A stretch of 64,000 nt of DNA from Euglena gracilis (lineage: Eukaryota; Euglenida; Euglenophyceae; Euglenales): assembly GCA_039621445.1 (NCBI GenBank), contig CP154956.1, positions 61,688,362-61,752,361 on the forward strand, in the 5' to 3' direction. A model generated the notes under the pieces. It saw only the letters and a program-made list of their open reading frames with translations. It did not search any database and had not been told where the DNA came from. Positions 47,992-60,324 of the stretch are shown here, piece after piece. The position numbers were made by a program, and so were the translations under genes. How positions within the stretch are numbered: the first letter of the stretch is position 1; each line of letters starts with the position of its first letter.

Positions 47992-50900
47992 TTTCAACTT
48001 CCAGTTTGTGCGTTGATGCGAACAGCCGAACTTTTCCTTTTGAGGAAGGTTTTACACAATGAGATTGTCCAAATCTCATCGGGGGGGGGTGGCTGCACCA
48101 CGGGTCAGTTTTTTTGCCTGGCAAAAGGGAAGGCCAGGAAATTTTTCAAGGTTTTCGGCCGATATTGGGTGGGTTTTGGGTGGGTGGGTGGGTGGGTTAA
48201 TCCCCCCCGGAGGGGAGATGTGGGTGGGTGGGTTGGTGGCTGGGTTTTCGAAAAAAGTGGTGGGTGGGTTTGAACCAGGAAATGGTACCACCCTCGGCAG
48301 CCACTGAGTGAATTTATGGAGGGGTCTTTTTCTGGGGGTGTTTTTTTTGTATTTTCTTTTATTTAACTAATCTGGTCCCAATAGACGTCATTTTTGGAAT
48401 TCCCAAAACCACGAGTTATTGTTTTGCCTCTTTATATTTTACTTCGGTGTTTTCTGCTATGTTTTTTTTTTGTGCCAATCGAGATTTGGTCTTTGGTCTC
48501 TTATCCTCAGAAATCAAATATTCCTCATTTTACACCAAAAGTTAGGATTTGGGTGAATTGCAAAGGAGGATTTTCACCGCCTCCAGAGCTTCGCATTTTC
48601 CAAGGGGGGTCATAAATTTGGGAAACGGTCTTGTTTTTGTTGTTTTTTTGCTCGGTCGGCCTCGGGCGAGGTTTAAGGCTTGCCTTTTCCCCCCTGGCTG
48701 CCAGGCCCCAGGCGGCCTCCCCTGGCCGCGCATCGCCCGCGGTGTTGCGTGGGACAGCGACCCCCCTGATGGACCGCCCATCAAGGCCACCTGGTGTTGC
48801 CCTCCGCATCGGTGCGAAACGGCCCCAATTAACCTCTGCAGGGGTGAAGTCCACTGCCTTCTCCCCAGCGGTGTGCTGCGTCGTGCCACGTCTCGTGTTG
48901 ATCACGTCATCCAACCCTGGATGGGCGTATGTGTACCTGTGCATTTGTGTTGGATGTATAGAGAGTGTGTTATGGTGTGTTATTTCAACTGTCACGCCAA
49001 CCCTTGTAAAGAGGATGATTTTGGGGAAGAGGTTTTTTCCTGCCCTGGAGATTTTCACCAGACTTTCTGCCCCTGGTGTCCATCAACAAACCTGATCTGA
49101 GAACAGCTCTGAACACCCTGCAAAGAACCCCGGCAATTGCATCACATTTCCAAAGAGAACCTCATTTCTGTCACCGATTTGCACCTCTCTGGTGTGACAT
49201 CTTGAATTCATCACACCTGGCAGGTTTTCATCCCCCCCCAAAGGTGTTATATGTCTGCATTTCTTCAATCAGACCGTCAACATATCTTCACCATCGATCG
49301 GCAAAGTGGTAGGGACGATCGCTCTTCCCATCTCGTCAGGCTTCTATTGAGCACATTGGCTTTGTTTAAAAACGCATCAGCTTGTTCAGAAAAGATGAGT
49401 GATTGATGGACTGACCTTGTGTCCCATTGCTTCGTACTCCAAACCATCGTTTTAACTTGGGTTGAGCTTCCAAAATGTGTCTTTCGTTCTTTTCCTTTGT
49501 GTGTGTGTGTGTGTATGCGTGCGTGTGGGTGAGTGGATGTCGGGGTGTTGTTTTAGAAAATTTGACCCCCCGAAGGTCCAGCCAGCCAGCCAGCAGCTTT
49601 TCCCAGCCAGCAGCCTTTTTCCAGCCCGGGACCACCCCCATCAACGAGATTTATTTATTTCCAGCCGCCCAAAGGGCAATTGGACGGTAACAGGTTTTTC
49701 GCTTTCAGGGGTACAGTTTTTTTTTTCGGCATCTTAAAGAAAATGCACCCTGTTATTCCCATGTCATTGGCTGAAGTTTCCCGCTTTTTCTGCGCAACAA
49801 ATGATATATTGGCCAAAGTCCTAGACATTTTCAGCCAAGGACAGGTGCTGGTCTGCTGGTCCGCCAGATTTGCTCGATTTGGGTACACGGATGGGGGGGA
49901 GGGGTATTGCGCAGACCTGGCCAAGGGTGGTCCGTGGGGGTCATTTTTTTTATTAAGGACTGCCACTGACCAAGGGGGTGGTTCAGGCTTGAAAGGGTGG
50001 AAAAACTATGAAGACAAAAATCGTGGGGTTTTGGTGCTTTGTGTGAGTGGGCGATGGTCCAAGGATGCTAGCTCTTTTCTTCCCTGTGAGTTTTCAGCCA
50101 ACTGTGATGGGTCAGTTTATTTTTTTGCTACAGACCCGAACTGGCTTGGCACAAAAAAAAAAGAGAAAAGGACTTGTATCAATGTTAACTGCCCCCCCCC
50201 CCCCGTCAGTGTGAGCCGCCCACGCTGACGAGGGCCATCTCCATTAATTTGACCTTAAACCCGCCATGAGGTTGCAAGGGAAGTCTGCTCTTGCCTCATC
50301 CTTGGCTTCCTTTTGAGGAGCAGCTCCCGTCCAGGACCCCTGACCTTGGCGGCCACTGCGGGGACTGCCCCGGGTGTGCACACCTCCCCAGGGTGACGGG
50401 GTGGAGTTGTCACATGCCCTGCTCTCTGGCCGGAAACACCAGAAACCTGCAGAAAATGCAAGGCCCGGCCCGGGTGTTCCATTTGCAAACAAAACCGGGT
50501 TTTCCTACAAAGCGAACAATCACAGGAAAAGGGCCCGGAGATAATTCTTCATCCCCAGTCTACCAATCAACCAGACGAAGGCCTGCTGACACCTGTCAAA
50601 CAAGTGAAAACCATCCAGGAGCTCTTTGGCCACTTGAAGGTTGTGCGCACTTGCCAGGGGGGGGGGGATGCGCTGCGCATTTTTGCGCATTTTTTGCGCA
50701 TTTTTGTCAATTTTTCAAAATGCGCATTTTTGCGCATTTTTTTCCATTTTCCCATTTTTACGCTTTTTGGAGGCATTTTGTCCATATTGTCCATGTTGTC
50801 CACGTTGTCCATATGCCAAAAACAAATTTGGCATTGGTGTTCTTCAACACCGTTCTTCAACACCAACCAAATCACATGCTCACCGAATTTTGCCCACGTT

Positions 50901-51592
50901 CAACTAACCCATTTCTATAACCAACGAACCCATTTCCGCACTTTTTTTCCACCCAAGAGACCTGCCTCAAGAGAAAACCTTTGGGTGATGAGGTGTGGGT
51001 ACTCATCCAATGATGATGAGGGCACTAGGGGTTTCAGAGACCCCACATCGAATCCTACTCCCCTGGTCACAAGTGAGGGGCACCATGGCTGACAATGTTG
51101 GTTATGGTGAACAGAGAGTGATTGACACCTTGCTCGTGCATTTTTTTTGGCCAAAATGCCTTCATTTGAGCTGTTTTTTGGTGATTTTGGTTTAATTTTG
51201 GGCTTCTTATTGGAAATTTTTCTAAGTCCTTTTTCCCTTAGGAATGTCACAAACTCAGCGCATTTTTTGCGCTTTTTTTTGCGCATTTTTTGCACATTTT
51301 TGCGCCTTTTTCCGAGGGCCGTCCAGCACATTCCCCCCCCCCCACCCCTGCATTTGCGCAGCCCCGTCAAGTATTTCCAAACCGGCGTGATTTTCAACCT
51401 TTGCCTCGATGTTTCGACGGAAGTCCAAGACTGAATGATGGGATTTTACGTTGGGTGTATTTTCAAAGTTGTTCAAAAAAATCCTCTGCAATGAAGCGGC
51501 CTTCGGCCATCCTAAATGCACACACTGCGGGAGAGGGGGGATGCCCGAGGGACGGGAGGCTTGTCCTCCGTGGCACACGGCCAACGGCGCAG
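47992..51592. other. Repeat-rich stretch without a supported gene
   Basis: Holds (GGGT)n near 48165-48260, a GC-rich patch at 48700-48850 that could contain an exon (frame uncertain), a family II fragment at about 49555-49740, a degenerate family V copy at about 49930-50130, and TTTTGCGCATTTTT words at 50690-50760 and 51260-51310. Nothing supports a specific product. Confidence 0.4.
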
Positions 51593-53970
51593 GGGCGGCG
51601 GAGGGCCCCGCGGAGCGGCTGGCCCGCCTGGTGCAGGGCCACGCCGTCGTCCTGCTCGTGAAGGGCCGCCGGCCGCACGTGCAGTGCGCCTTCAGCCGGG
51701 CGGCGGTGCAGGTGTGCCGGCGGCAGCGGGGCTTTCGCATCCGCAGCGGTCTTGCCCAAGAGCTTCCTTCAGAGTGGAGGAGTTGGTTTCACGAGAAAGG
51801 CGGGAATTGGACAAGGCGGCAACGCTTGGCAAGCCATTGCTTTTGACCACCCACATGGGGCATGACGGCCATCGAACGTCGGTGGTTGGACCTCTGTAAA
51901 TGCATTCCCTGAGACATTTACCCCAAGTACTCCTGCCACGAAGAGAGGCTCCATTCCCTACAACAGAGCACGATGCCAGACAGAAATGAGAAAACGATCG
52001 CTGCACTCCATCTCCGGTTGCTTTCCTGGGTCACAGTTCTAAGGTGCAAACCCCGATGTTTGGCCATTCTGGTGCAAAAGAAGATTTTTTTTTGCGGAAA
52101 CCCTGCCCAATGTCATGCAGGGATGGCGTGGGCTGCAGGGTCAACAGCCCCACCCCCGGTTTTCTCAAGCCGGAGGGGACACTACCCCCATGGGAGTCCA
52201 GCCAGCCAGCACCTTTTTTCCAGCCAACACCTCCCAGCCGGGATGCGGAACCCCCCACCGGGTCAGCTGAAACAAAGTTCGGGCCAGCTAGGCTTCGCCG
52301 GACTGGCCCGAAAAAAAGGACGTTAAAAATGGCCAAAAATTGCCTCTTTGGGTGGTTTTGGAATTTCTCCACCAAAATTTGGCTGAAGAATTTTCAACCC
52401 AGCTGGATTTGGGCTTTTTTGGGCATTTTTGGGGTAGCCGCCGGGCCCAGCCAGCACCCTCCGGGATCTTTAAGAAAACCCCTGCCAACCCCAAGCTTCC
52501 CCCGTCAGCCTGAGCCAGGCAAGAAGGGACTTCCTCACCCCTGCGCCTCTGCCAGCTCCTGGACTCCCTGGGCGTCGCATTCGAGGCGGTGGACGTCCTC
52601 GCTGACCCCACGCTTGGGGAGGCGGCCAAGGCAGCCTCCGGGTGGCCCAGTGTCCCACAACTGTACGTCAATGGGGTCTGCCGGGCCCTTTGGCATTCCT
52701 GCCATTGGAACGTATGTTATGTCCAAGTTCGTTGGGGCATCATTCACCCAATTCCTCATGCAATGCCCCCAGGGCAGAACGGTAATCGGCCAAACAGCCA
52801 GGGTGGTGGGTGGGGGGGGGGGGTCGACCAGCCCCCCACCACCTCTTCCCGTATTTCCGGGAGCACCAATTTTTGGACCCGAAAAAATATTTCCAGCGCC
52901 TTCGGCGCCGGGTGTTTTTTTTTGACCCATTTTGGGACCCATATCGGGGGTCCCCCCAAAAACCACCCAAAACCCCATTTTTTCACACCTTCAAAAAAAT
53001 TCGACATTTTCTCAAAATGTTGATTTTGAGAGGTTTTTGAAGCAAAAAAAAATGCCATTGAAAGTCCAAAAAAGTTCAACGAAAAAAAATGTCAGTAAAA
53101 TTTGACTGTGCCAAAATTTTATCCACTTTTTCTGACCTTCGTTTTTTTCACCCCCCCCCTAAAAAGTACAATTTTTAGGACGGAAATTTTGAGATTTTTT
53201 GTGAAAAAAAAATGTGGTTTTCCATCAAAAAATCATGTGTTTTGGGTTCATTTTTCAAAAAAAAATCAAAATTTTTTCTGGCCAAAATTCCCGTTTTCCC
53301 GAAATCGGTGAAAATGCTGTGGTGGGTGGGGGGGGGGGTTGACCCACCCCCCCCCACCAGGCCTTCCCGTTCTGCCCTGATTGCCCCCGAGGGCTGTACG
53401 GGAATCCCCACAACCCTGTGGGTGGTAGGCGGGGAGGGTCGACCCCCCACCCCCTCCTGGTGGCTGAGGGGTCCGACCCCCGACCAGGCCTTCCCCTATT
53501 TCTGTGGGCGCCGATTTTTAGGTCAATTTTTTCCTCTTTGAATGAGTGGGTGGGGTCACCCCCCCCACCTCCTGGCTGGGGGGGATCGACCCCCACCAGG
53601 CCCCTGTCCCCCTTGTCTTTGAAATGGCTGGTCCATGACACACACACCCCATGTCTAAGGGGGTTTGGGGGGGGGGGTAAAAATTCCGGGGTGTTTTATG
53701 CTCTGTGCGACGACACCGTCCATCCTCCTTCTCCACATGAACAGCTGTGGTGAAGGAACCAAAGCAATCAAATCCAGAGTGGTTCCCGTTATTATAGGAG
53801 GAGGGGCCGGCACGGCGGACTTCATCGGGGGCTGTGACACCATGGCAGAGATGCACCAGTCAGGGAAGCTGCAAGAGCTGCTGGCAGGGCCCAGCGTGGG
53901 CCAAGCAGGTCCCCAGCCCCACTTTAGTGCCATTTGCCATCCATTTGCCTCCCAAGAAATATTTTCATAG
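51593..53970 (+). CDS. Monothiol glutaredoxin
   Basis: Exons 51593-51711 and 52556-52675, both bounded by clean GT-AG signals, join in phase 0; a third starts near 53808 and runs to TAG at 53968-53970. The product has the glutaredoxin order: RLARLVQGHAVVLLVKGRR, active site CAFSR, helix and strand (LLDSLGVAFEAVDVL), the glutathione-binding WPSVPQLYVNG, then DFIGGCDTMAEMHQSGKLQE. Monothiol glutaredoxins bind glutathione-ligated Fe-S clusters and serve Fe-S trafficking, often in mitochondria or plastids. The usual CGFS is CAFS here. The N-terminus and targeting exon are not found, and the exact second intron boundary is unresolved: frames allow a join but no GT-AG pair is clean. Introns contain family I and family VII elements. 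Confidence 0.8.
52154..52484. mobile_element. Family I element in a glutaredoxin intron
   Basis: The left end has GGTTTTCTCAAGCCGGAGG and the right end TCTTTAAGAAAACCCCTG. Interior words GTCCAGCCAGCCAGCACC, AAATGGCCAAAAATTGCC and AACCCAGCTGGATTTGGGC follow the family I order. The left terminus is mutated and a target duplication could not be confirmed. Confidence 0.65.
52770..53379. mobile_element. Family VII element in a glutaredoxin intron
   Basis: The ends CAGGGCAGAACGGTAATC and CCTTCCCGTTCTGCCCTG are inverted repeats; flanks AATGCCCC and ATTGCCCC match at 7 of 8. The interior has GGGTCGACC words beside poly-C/poly-G, a GCGCCTTCGGCGCC hairpin and long AAAATTTT-type stretches. A second copy lies at 58578-59228 and a partial one at 56050-56470. 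Confidence 0.8.
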
Positions 53971-54299
53971 GTTGGATATCCGCGACGTTATCAAAAGTTG
54001 AAAAGGGAATAGTTGAGGCTGGACCAAGGGCCAGTCAGGCAGGGTCGGCCAATCCACCATAGAGGTTGAAGAACAGTTGGTGTTTCTCGACGATCTCGTT
54101 CAATGATTCTAAAAAACTAATTTGTAATACAACATATAATATTTGTAGAATAAATTCTTTTTTTGCTGTGCATTATTCATTGAAACCCAGCAAGGAAAAG
54201 TTGTCCAAAATTATTGTGCCCCCCTTGTTGTTGAGCCCCTCGGATCTGGTTTGGTTGGGGGGTTATGTAAGGGGGCAGGGAACAGAAATCCTGCCCATG

Positions 54300-54304
54300 G
54301 ATGT

Positions 54305-54342
<38 letters not shown>

Positions 54343-54385
54343 CAGGTGTGTGTGCGTGCGTGCGTGCGTGCGTGCAGGCAGGTGT
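54300..54385. repeat. (GT)n and (GTGC)n microsatellite
   Basis: GTGTGTGT run followed by GCGCGCGCAGG and GTGCGTGCGTGC repeats. Confidence 0.85.
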
Positions 54386-54679
54386 GTTTTTGTGTGCAGT
54401 GTACACGCGTGTATGGTGAATTTATGTGTGTGTTTTAATGGCAACGTCACGCGACTGCCCTCCCCCCCACGCGTAGTAGAACGGGTAGAACCGGTAGTGG
54501 AACGGGTCTTCGGCCCAGCAGGTCACACTACTTGGACCCCCCATTTTCCCTTGGAAAATCGGCCCGACGCGGGTAATTTTTGTGTGGGCAGGCTAAGATT
54601 CGGGATATGGTCAGGATTTATTCTTCGGGTCAAAACAGGTTAGGGTCAAGGTTAGGAATTAGTGCATTTATAGTGTGTG

Positions 54680-54868
54680 TGGGTCGGTGGGTGTGGGTGT
54701 GGGTGTGGGTGTGGGTGTGGGTGTGGGTGTGGGTGTGGGTGTGGGTGTGTGGGTGTGGGTGTGGGTTGTGGGTGTGGGTGTGGGTGTGGGTGTGGGTGTG
54801 GGTGTGGGTGTGGGTGTGGGTGTGGGTGTGGGTGTGGGTGTGGGTGTGGGTGTGGGTGTGGGTGGGTG
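54680..54868. repeat. (TGTGGG)n hexanucleotide array
   Basis: About 30 nearly perfect TGTGGG units, with one or two interruptions near 54750-54775. It lies about 100 bp before the first recognised exon of DUF3820-like copy 2. All long open frames here come from the six-base period. Confidence 0.95.
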
Positions 54869-54966
54869 CTGTATGTATGAATTAGTGCATATGCATACAG
54901 TTTGTTTCGGTGGGGCGGTTAACTCCGGCCTCTTCCCTCGCCTTTCTTTATTGCGGCTACCCGCAG

Positions 54967-57900
54967 ACCCGTGTGTGGCGGCGAACACACCGGCTCCGCG
55001 TTCTGCAGGCCCCTCCTCGCTCCGGCTGCCGGTGCTGCCACCGCCTGGGCCCCCGCCCCCACCCCCGCCCCCGCCCGCCGCCGGGCCGGCCGCGGGGCCG
55101 CCGATGGGCCCCTGGGACCTGGAGCTGCGCTTCGGGAAGCACAAGGGCCAGCGGCTGTCGCAGGTGCCGGTGGCCTACCTCCGGTGGATGAAGCAGCAGA
55201 AGCTGCATACGAACTACCCGTCGCTGGAGCCCGGTATCCCCCGCCCATCCACAACTGACTTGCATCGTCCACAAGGCTGGAGGGATTTCAAATGTCTATT
55301 TTTTGAGACAGTGCAAAGAACCCTGGTGTACAGGTTGACGACAAGTACAGGTTGATGACCCCATTCGTCATCAGTTATTCAAATATTTTGCAGAAGTCAC
55401 GGGGAAGTCAAGCAAACAAAAAAAATATGGACGTTGGATGTGATAATGACTCCGAATTACTCTGCATCTCAGAGTCAGCTTGACAGCTCCAATCAACACA
55501 AAAGTGTCAAACTCAATGAAACAATTCTGCCATAAGTTCACTCCCCGGGTTCCAACAGTACAATGAGGGTCTGGTCCTCCAAGTGTGACGCACTTGGGGG
55601 TATTTCAGAGTCCCCCGATCCACCGATTGTGGTGGTTATCCAAATGCTGAGTGAATAATTATGGAATATTATGGACTTGTTAGGGTTTGAAGAGAAGGCC
55701 TAAATTTCGGCTCAATGTCAGGCCTCAAAATTAGGCCAAAATCTCAAGAATTGGCCACCTTTAATCCCTATGTCTTGAACCTAACCCAAAGCCCTCACAA
55801 GCAGGGTACCGGAACCCGCATCCACGCAGCAGAAACGTCCAAAATTCTCTTTGCTGAATGTATACATCACCGCTTCGAATTCCATTTCGAATTGTGTTTC
55901 TAAATAATATTGAAGATCAGGCTTCAATATGTTTAAGGGTGTGCAGCACCCCGGGACCCCGGGGGGAGGGAGGCTCGACTGGTTCAAGTGGAAATCCCGT
56001 TGGATCCACCGGGGGGGGGGGGGGTAGCTAACAGGGCCAGCCAATTTTGTCAGTTCCAATTTTATCTAGCCCCAATTTTTTCACCCCGGTATTTTTGGGT
56101 CATTTTTCAAAAAATTTCAAATTTTTTCAGCCCAAATCCCCCGTTTTCCCGAAATTGGTGAAAATGCTGCCCAAAATGTTGCCCAAAACCCCCCAAACCC
56201 CATTTTTCTTACACCTTCTAAAATTTCAACATTTCTCAAAATTTTGATTTTGAGACATTTTGGAAGCAAAAAAAAACACTGAAAATCCAAAAATTTCCAA
56301 GGGAAAAAATGTCAGTACAATTTGAATGTTCCAAGTTTGGTCCCTTTTTTTGACCTGCATTTTTTTTTGACCGCCCTCCTAAAAAAGACTAACAATTTTC
56401 AACCCTAAAAAAACCATGCATTTTGGGTTCATTTTTCAAAATAATTTTCAAAAATTTTCCCTGGCCAAAATCCCCTTTTCCTTATTTTTTGGTTGAAGTG
56501 TATGGGGACAGGATTTTTTTTTGTTTAAGGACCGCCCTGATCGAATCTGCCTCCTTCAGGGCTCAGGACGCTGCTGGCTGAGGAGTGGGAGGCCCCGTCC
56601 GACGTATGCAATGTCTCTGATCCTCAGGCTCATGGAGTGGGAACCTCTGGAAAGGGGGGGTTACCCCCTTCTTTTCGGCACGAGCGCCGAAAAGAATGTT
56701 GGAACCGTAAATTGACCCCAAAAAGTCCCCCCTCCCCCCGCGGGTCCCAATAACATACCTCTGATGAGGGTTCGGGTGCCCCCAAAGCCTGCGCACCGAC
56801 TCCAGCTGTCAGGCAATGTTAGCGCAGTACAGGGAAGCCCTTGCAGAAGGGGCCTGGGGGAGGGGTGGGGGGTGCAGGGGCTTTGGCTCCAGCCACACCT
56901 GACCGTGGCAGCAACCAAACAAAAAAAATAGTCTCGCTGTTTTTTTCCTTCCGGAACGTGTTTGCACTGCAGTCGCACTCCAAACCATCTGGGTTGGTCA
57001 TTTGAGGGTTGGGCTTTGAATTGTGTCGAATGAATGTTTTGCACGTGTCTTCACCCCCCGATCATCCCGAGGGTGGGTTCCCCGTCGCTGTTGCCGTCCC
57101 CGGCCACCCCCCCATCGGTTCCACAGGAAGCCCCTCCCTCCCCTCCAAAGCCAGCGGTCACAGACTCGCAAGGTCCCGCAGCGCAGCCCAACCCTTCCCC
57201 CGCCGCCGGCCAACCTACGTCACTGGTGGTGCCCTTCGGGAGGTTCAAGGGCCGCCCGCTGGATGAGGTGCCTGAATGGTACCTGGCGTGGCTGGAGGTG
57301 TGTCTCTCCCCAACCCTACGCGCCTCTTCCCGGCTATGTTATGTTATTTTTTTAGACGACGCCGAGCCCAGGGGGGATGCACAGACCCCCCCTAATAATT
57401 AATAATGTACTTTTGTAGCACATTATTTGGGCACAGGACGTGCCCAAATATGCCGGAGGGCACCCCAGGAATGGGAGGGTCCAGCCAGCCAGGAGTCTTT
57501 TTCCACCAACTAGTTCTAATTTTTTTCGCAGCCGCCTTAAGTGCGGCTGGACAGTAAAAAATGTTTCGTCTTCTTGCGGGTGTGCCAAAAATGTGCCAAA
57601 AATGGGTAAAATGGGTTGTGTTTTTTGTGTTGAAAAATCTGCATGGTTTGCCGTTTTTGGGGTCTTTTGCAGCTTCGGTTTTTTGGGGGTGCCCTGTTCG
57701 ACCCCGGGCCATGCAAGTTTTACCGACCCCCGGGGGTGTCACCTCCAGTCTTCCCAAGCCAGTCAGTCACTTTGTTGGGGGGAAATTAGTCAGTCACTAA
57801 CCCCCCCCCCCCGAGGTTAGTCTACTACACGGAAATCCAAAAGAGAATTTACCACAAGTGTGAAAAAGGCCAAACAAATCTTCCGGCACCGGATCATTTT

Positions 57901-60324
57901 GGTGGTTTTTTGACAAACCCCCCAGGGGAGGGGGTCCGGGCCAAAAACCAGTCAGTCAACCAAAAAAAAAAACCAGTGACCCACCCTGGGGGGGGGGGGG
58001 GGTCAGCCAGTGACCAAGTGATTGTATGCCCCAGGTTCAACCCAGATCCTGCTCTGGGAACTCGGGAAGGTCAGCCAGAATCCTTTTCCAACCAGCCAAT
58101 ATATATCCGGCCTCTGAGCTGGACCCCCCCTCAAGGTCATTAAGCGACAGCCTATTTGGGCTTTACAGTCTGGACAAAAATGACGGGAAACCACCCAATT
58201 TTTCCTCTCGTTTTTTTCCCCGTCATTTTCCCCCATACCCTTCCTACGCCTTTTACGTTCAAGGAAGTCAAATTCCATACAAAAGTCGGGGATATGGCGT
58301 ATGGTAAATTTTGGGGTCTGTTTTGTAATTTAGAATCACAAAAAGCTACCCAGAAGACAATTTTGACATTTTTTTTTGCAATTTTCAGTTGCCTTTTAAC
58401 AGAAAAATTTTCATCACAAATGAGGAAAATCAGTGCCATTTTCCGTGAAAGCTGAATTTTCCCACCATTATTTTTTTCCAAAATCGAAAATTTCCCATCA
58501 TTTTCCCGTCATTTTTTCTCATCATTTTTGTTTCCTGTCATTTTTGTCCAGGCTGTAGAGGGGGGGGAGGATGGGGGGAGGGCAGAACGGGAATCAGCCA
58601 AACAGCCAGGGTGGGGAGGGTCGACCACCCCCCCCCACCCCCTGCATGGTGGGGAGGAGTTGACCACCCCCACCACGTCTTCCCGTTTTTCTGGTGGCAC
58701 CAGTTTTTGACCCCAAAATTTTTTCCCGGCGCTTTCGGCGCCGGGTGTATTTTGGACCCAATATGTGACCCATGCAGGAGGTCCCCCCAAAACCCCCCAA
58801 CCCCCCTTTTTTTTTGTTTTTTTTTTCCACACCTTCCAGAATTTCAACATTTTCTCAAAATTTTCATTTTGAAAGGCTTTAGAAGCAAAAAAAAAATGCC
58901 ATTGAAAATCCAAAAATGTCAAACAGAAAAAATCTCAGTATAATTTGATTATGCCAAAAATTTTGGTCCTTTTTTTGACCTTCGTTTTTTTTCACCCCCC
59001 TCCTAAAAACTACCAATTTTTAAACCTGAATTGTGGTTTTCCATCAGCAAATCATGCAGTTTGGGGTCATTTTTCAAAAAAAATTCCCCGGCTAAAATCC
59101 CCATTTTCCCAAAGTCGGTGAAAATGCTGTGGTGGGTGAGGGGGGTCGACCCACCGCCCCCCACCTCCCGGGTGGGGCCGGGTGGGGGGTCGACCACCCC
59201 CCCCCACCAGGCCTTCCCGTTCTGCCTGGGGGGGGGGGGGTTGTATGATGTTATTCAGGTGGAATTTTCAATCTTTGGAAGGGCAGACATGTAATTCAAT
59301 TATCAATAAAAACGGGGGCACATTATTTTGGAAATATTTTCAAAATATTAACACCCAAAAATGCACATTTTGAATTCTGAGTTTCTTCCATTTTTGATAT
59401 TGTTACTGATTCAGTATTGTCACAACTGGCTATTTTCAAATAAGGAAATGAATAAGTTGTCATTTCATTTGTGGGCGGGGGGCGGGGAGTACATTATTTG
59501 GGCTGCCAAAGTCCCAGGCCGGGGGGTTTGTTTGGGGGGGGGGGGGTGGCAGCCATAAATTAGTTGGCCTTCCAGGGATTCCAGTAAGTGACATTGGGGG
59601 GGGGGGGGTGTCGACCCCCATTTGCCCAAAACAAGAGGCCCCGAAGCCAAATCCCCCTGGTTATTCTCTCAACACCCAAGAGATGATTTTGCCAAATGTT
59701 TCGTACAGGTACCGAGTTGGGTTTGGGGTTATTTGTCAGGGACAGGTTTAGGTTAAAGATTTAGGCCATTTGGCTGAAGTTAAACCTAAATTGGGCATAC
59801 TGCATGCTTAAATAAAGTCGATAAACCAGCCAAATTTCCTAATTTCGGCCTAACTCTAACCCAGTTATTTTGGCCGACCGCCCAGGCTAGATACCCCACT
59901 TTGGATTTTTTGCCCAGGAGCGCTTGCCCAGGTTGAGCCTCCGTAAGCCACAAACTGCTGTTTAGTGTATGTGGAGGGTTTCCAACTGTCGTCCAGAAAG
60001 GGAATATGATCTCATTTCTCATGTATGTGTCTTGCATGCTGTATGGGAGGGCCGCGATCGGTTAAAGGCTGGGTTGTGACCTCCTAACTCTGTCCCTGTT
60101 GTTCTTTATTTGGGAGGTGATATTTGGGACAGGTGTGGCAGTTGTTGTCGCACCACCGTTACAATTGTTGTCACATCGTGATCCGGCACACATCCAATGT
60201 GCGGACCATAGCTGGCGTTTCGCTTCCCCTTGGTTTCATTTTGCATTGGCTGCTTCAGACCGTAGAGGAGATGCCAGATGAAGTGAGGGAAGCTCTGGTG
60301 AAGCGCAAAGCCACGAACACATAG
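54967..60324 (+). CDS. Two-domain DUF3820-like protein, copy 2
   Basis: Exons 54967-55233, 56560-56603, 57127-57297 and 60259-60324 (TAG) join in frame through three GT-AG introns. Order: a Pro/Ala-rich segment, unit 1 (GPWDLELRFGKHKG, then RLSQVPVAYLRWM), linker GLRTLLAEEWEAPSD, a Pro-rich spacer, unit 2 (SLVVPFGRFKGRPLDEVP, then WYLAWLE) and tail EEMPDEVREALVKRKATNT. The upstream exon with the start codon is not identified. Exons and phases match copy 1 except that unit 1 is not interrupted. The two copies are about 29 kb apart in the same orientation, so they are a tandem duplication. In unit 2 KHKG has become RFKG. Biochemical function is unknown. Confidence 0.75.
55380..56540. other. Intron of DUF3820-like copy 2 with repeat fragments
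   Basis: Holds a poly-C/G patch near 55950-56020, a partial family VII copy at about 56050-56470 and the right end of a family V element (GTTTAAGGACCGCCCTG, 56523-56539) only 20 bp before the next exon. No exon is seen. Confidence 0.5.
57434..58154. mobile_element. Family II element in an intron, split by a family III element
   Basis: Flanks TTTGGGCA and TTTGGGCT (7 of 8). The left end is CAGGACGTGCCC and the right end TCATTAAGCGACAGCCTA. Interior family II words (GTCCAGCCAGCCAGGAG, AGCCGCCTTAAGTGCGGCTGG, TTCGACCCCGGGCC, CCTCTGAGCTGGACC) are interrupted at 57710-58028. Here the family sits inside a GT-AG intron and not between codons. Confidence 0.75.
57710..58028. mobile_element. Family III element (inverted) nested in a family II element
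   Basis: The ends are CATGCAAGTTTTACCGACC and CCAAGTGATTGTATG; flanks CCCCGGGC and CCCCAGGT differ by two transitions. The interior reads AGTCAGTCACTAAC and AAAACCAGTCAGTCAACC, the reverse complement of the family III words. Confidence 0.75.
58578..59228. mobile_element. Family VII element, second copy
   Basis: Matches 52770-53379 from GGCAGAACGGGAATC through the GCGCTTTCGGCGCC hairpin to CCTTCCCGTTCTGCCTG. The flanks are G-runs, so a target duplication cannot be judged. It lies in the last intron of DUF3820-like copy 2. Confidence 0.7.

Noticed and set aside
52676-53807. Assigning the second glutaredoxin intron to the nonconventional class
   Set aside because: No CAG or CTG stands at the required offsets near either edge, and the flanking octamers agree poorly; the boundary is left open.
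54680-54868. Internal telomere-like repeat
   Set aside because: The unit TGTGGG is not the TTAGGG type known in euglenids; treated as a simple hexamer array.
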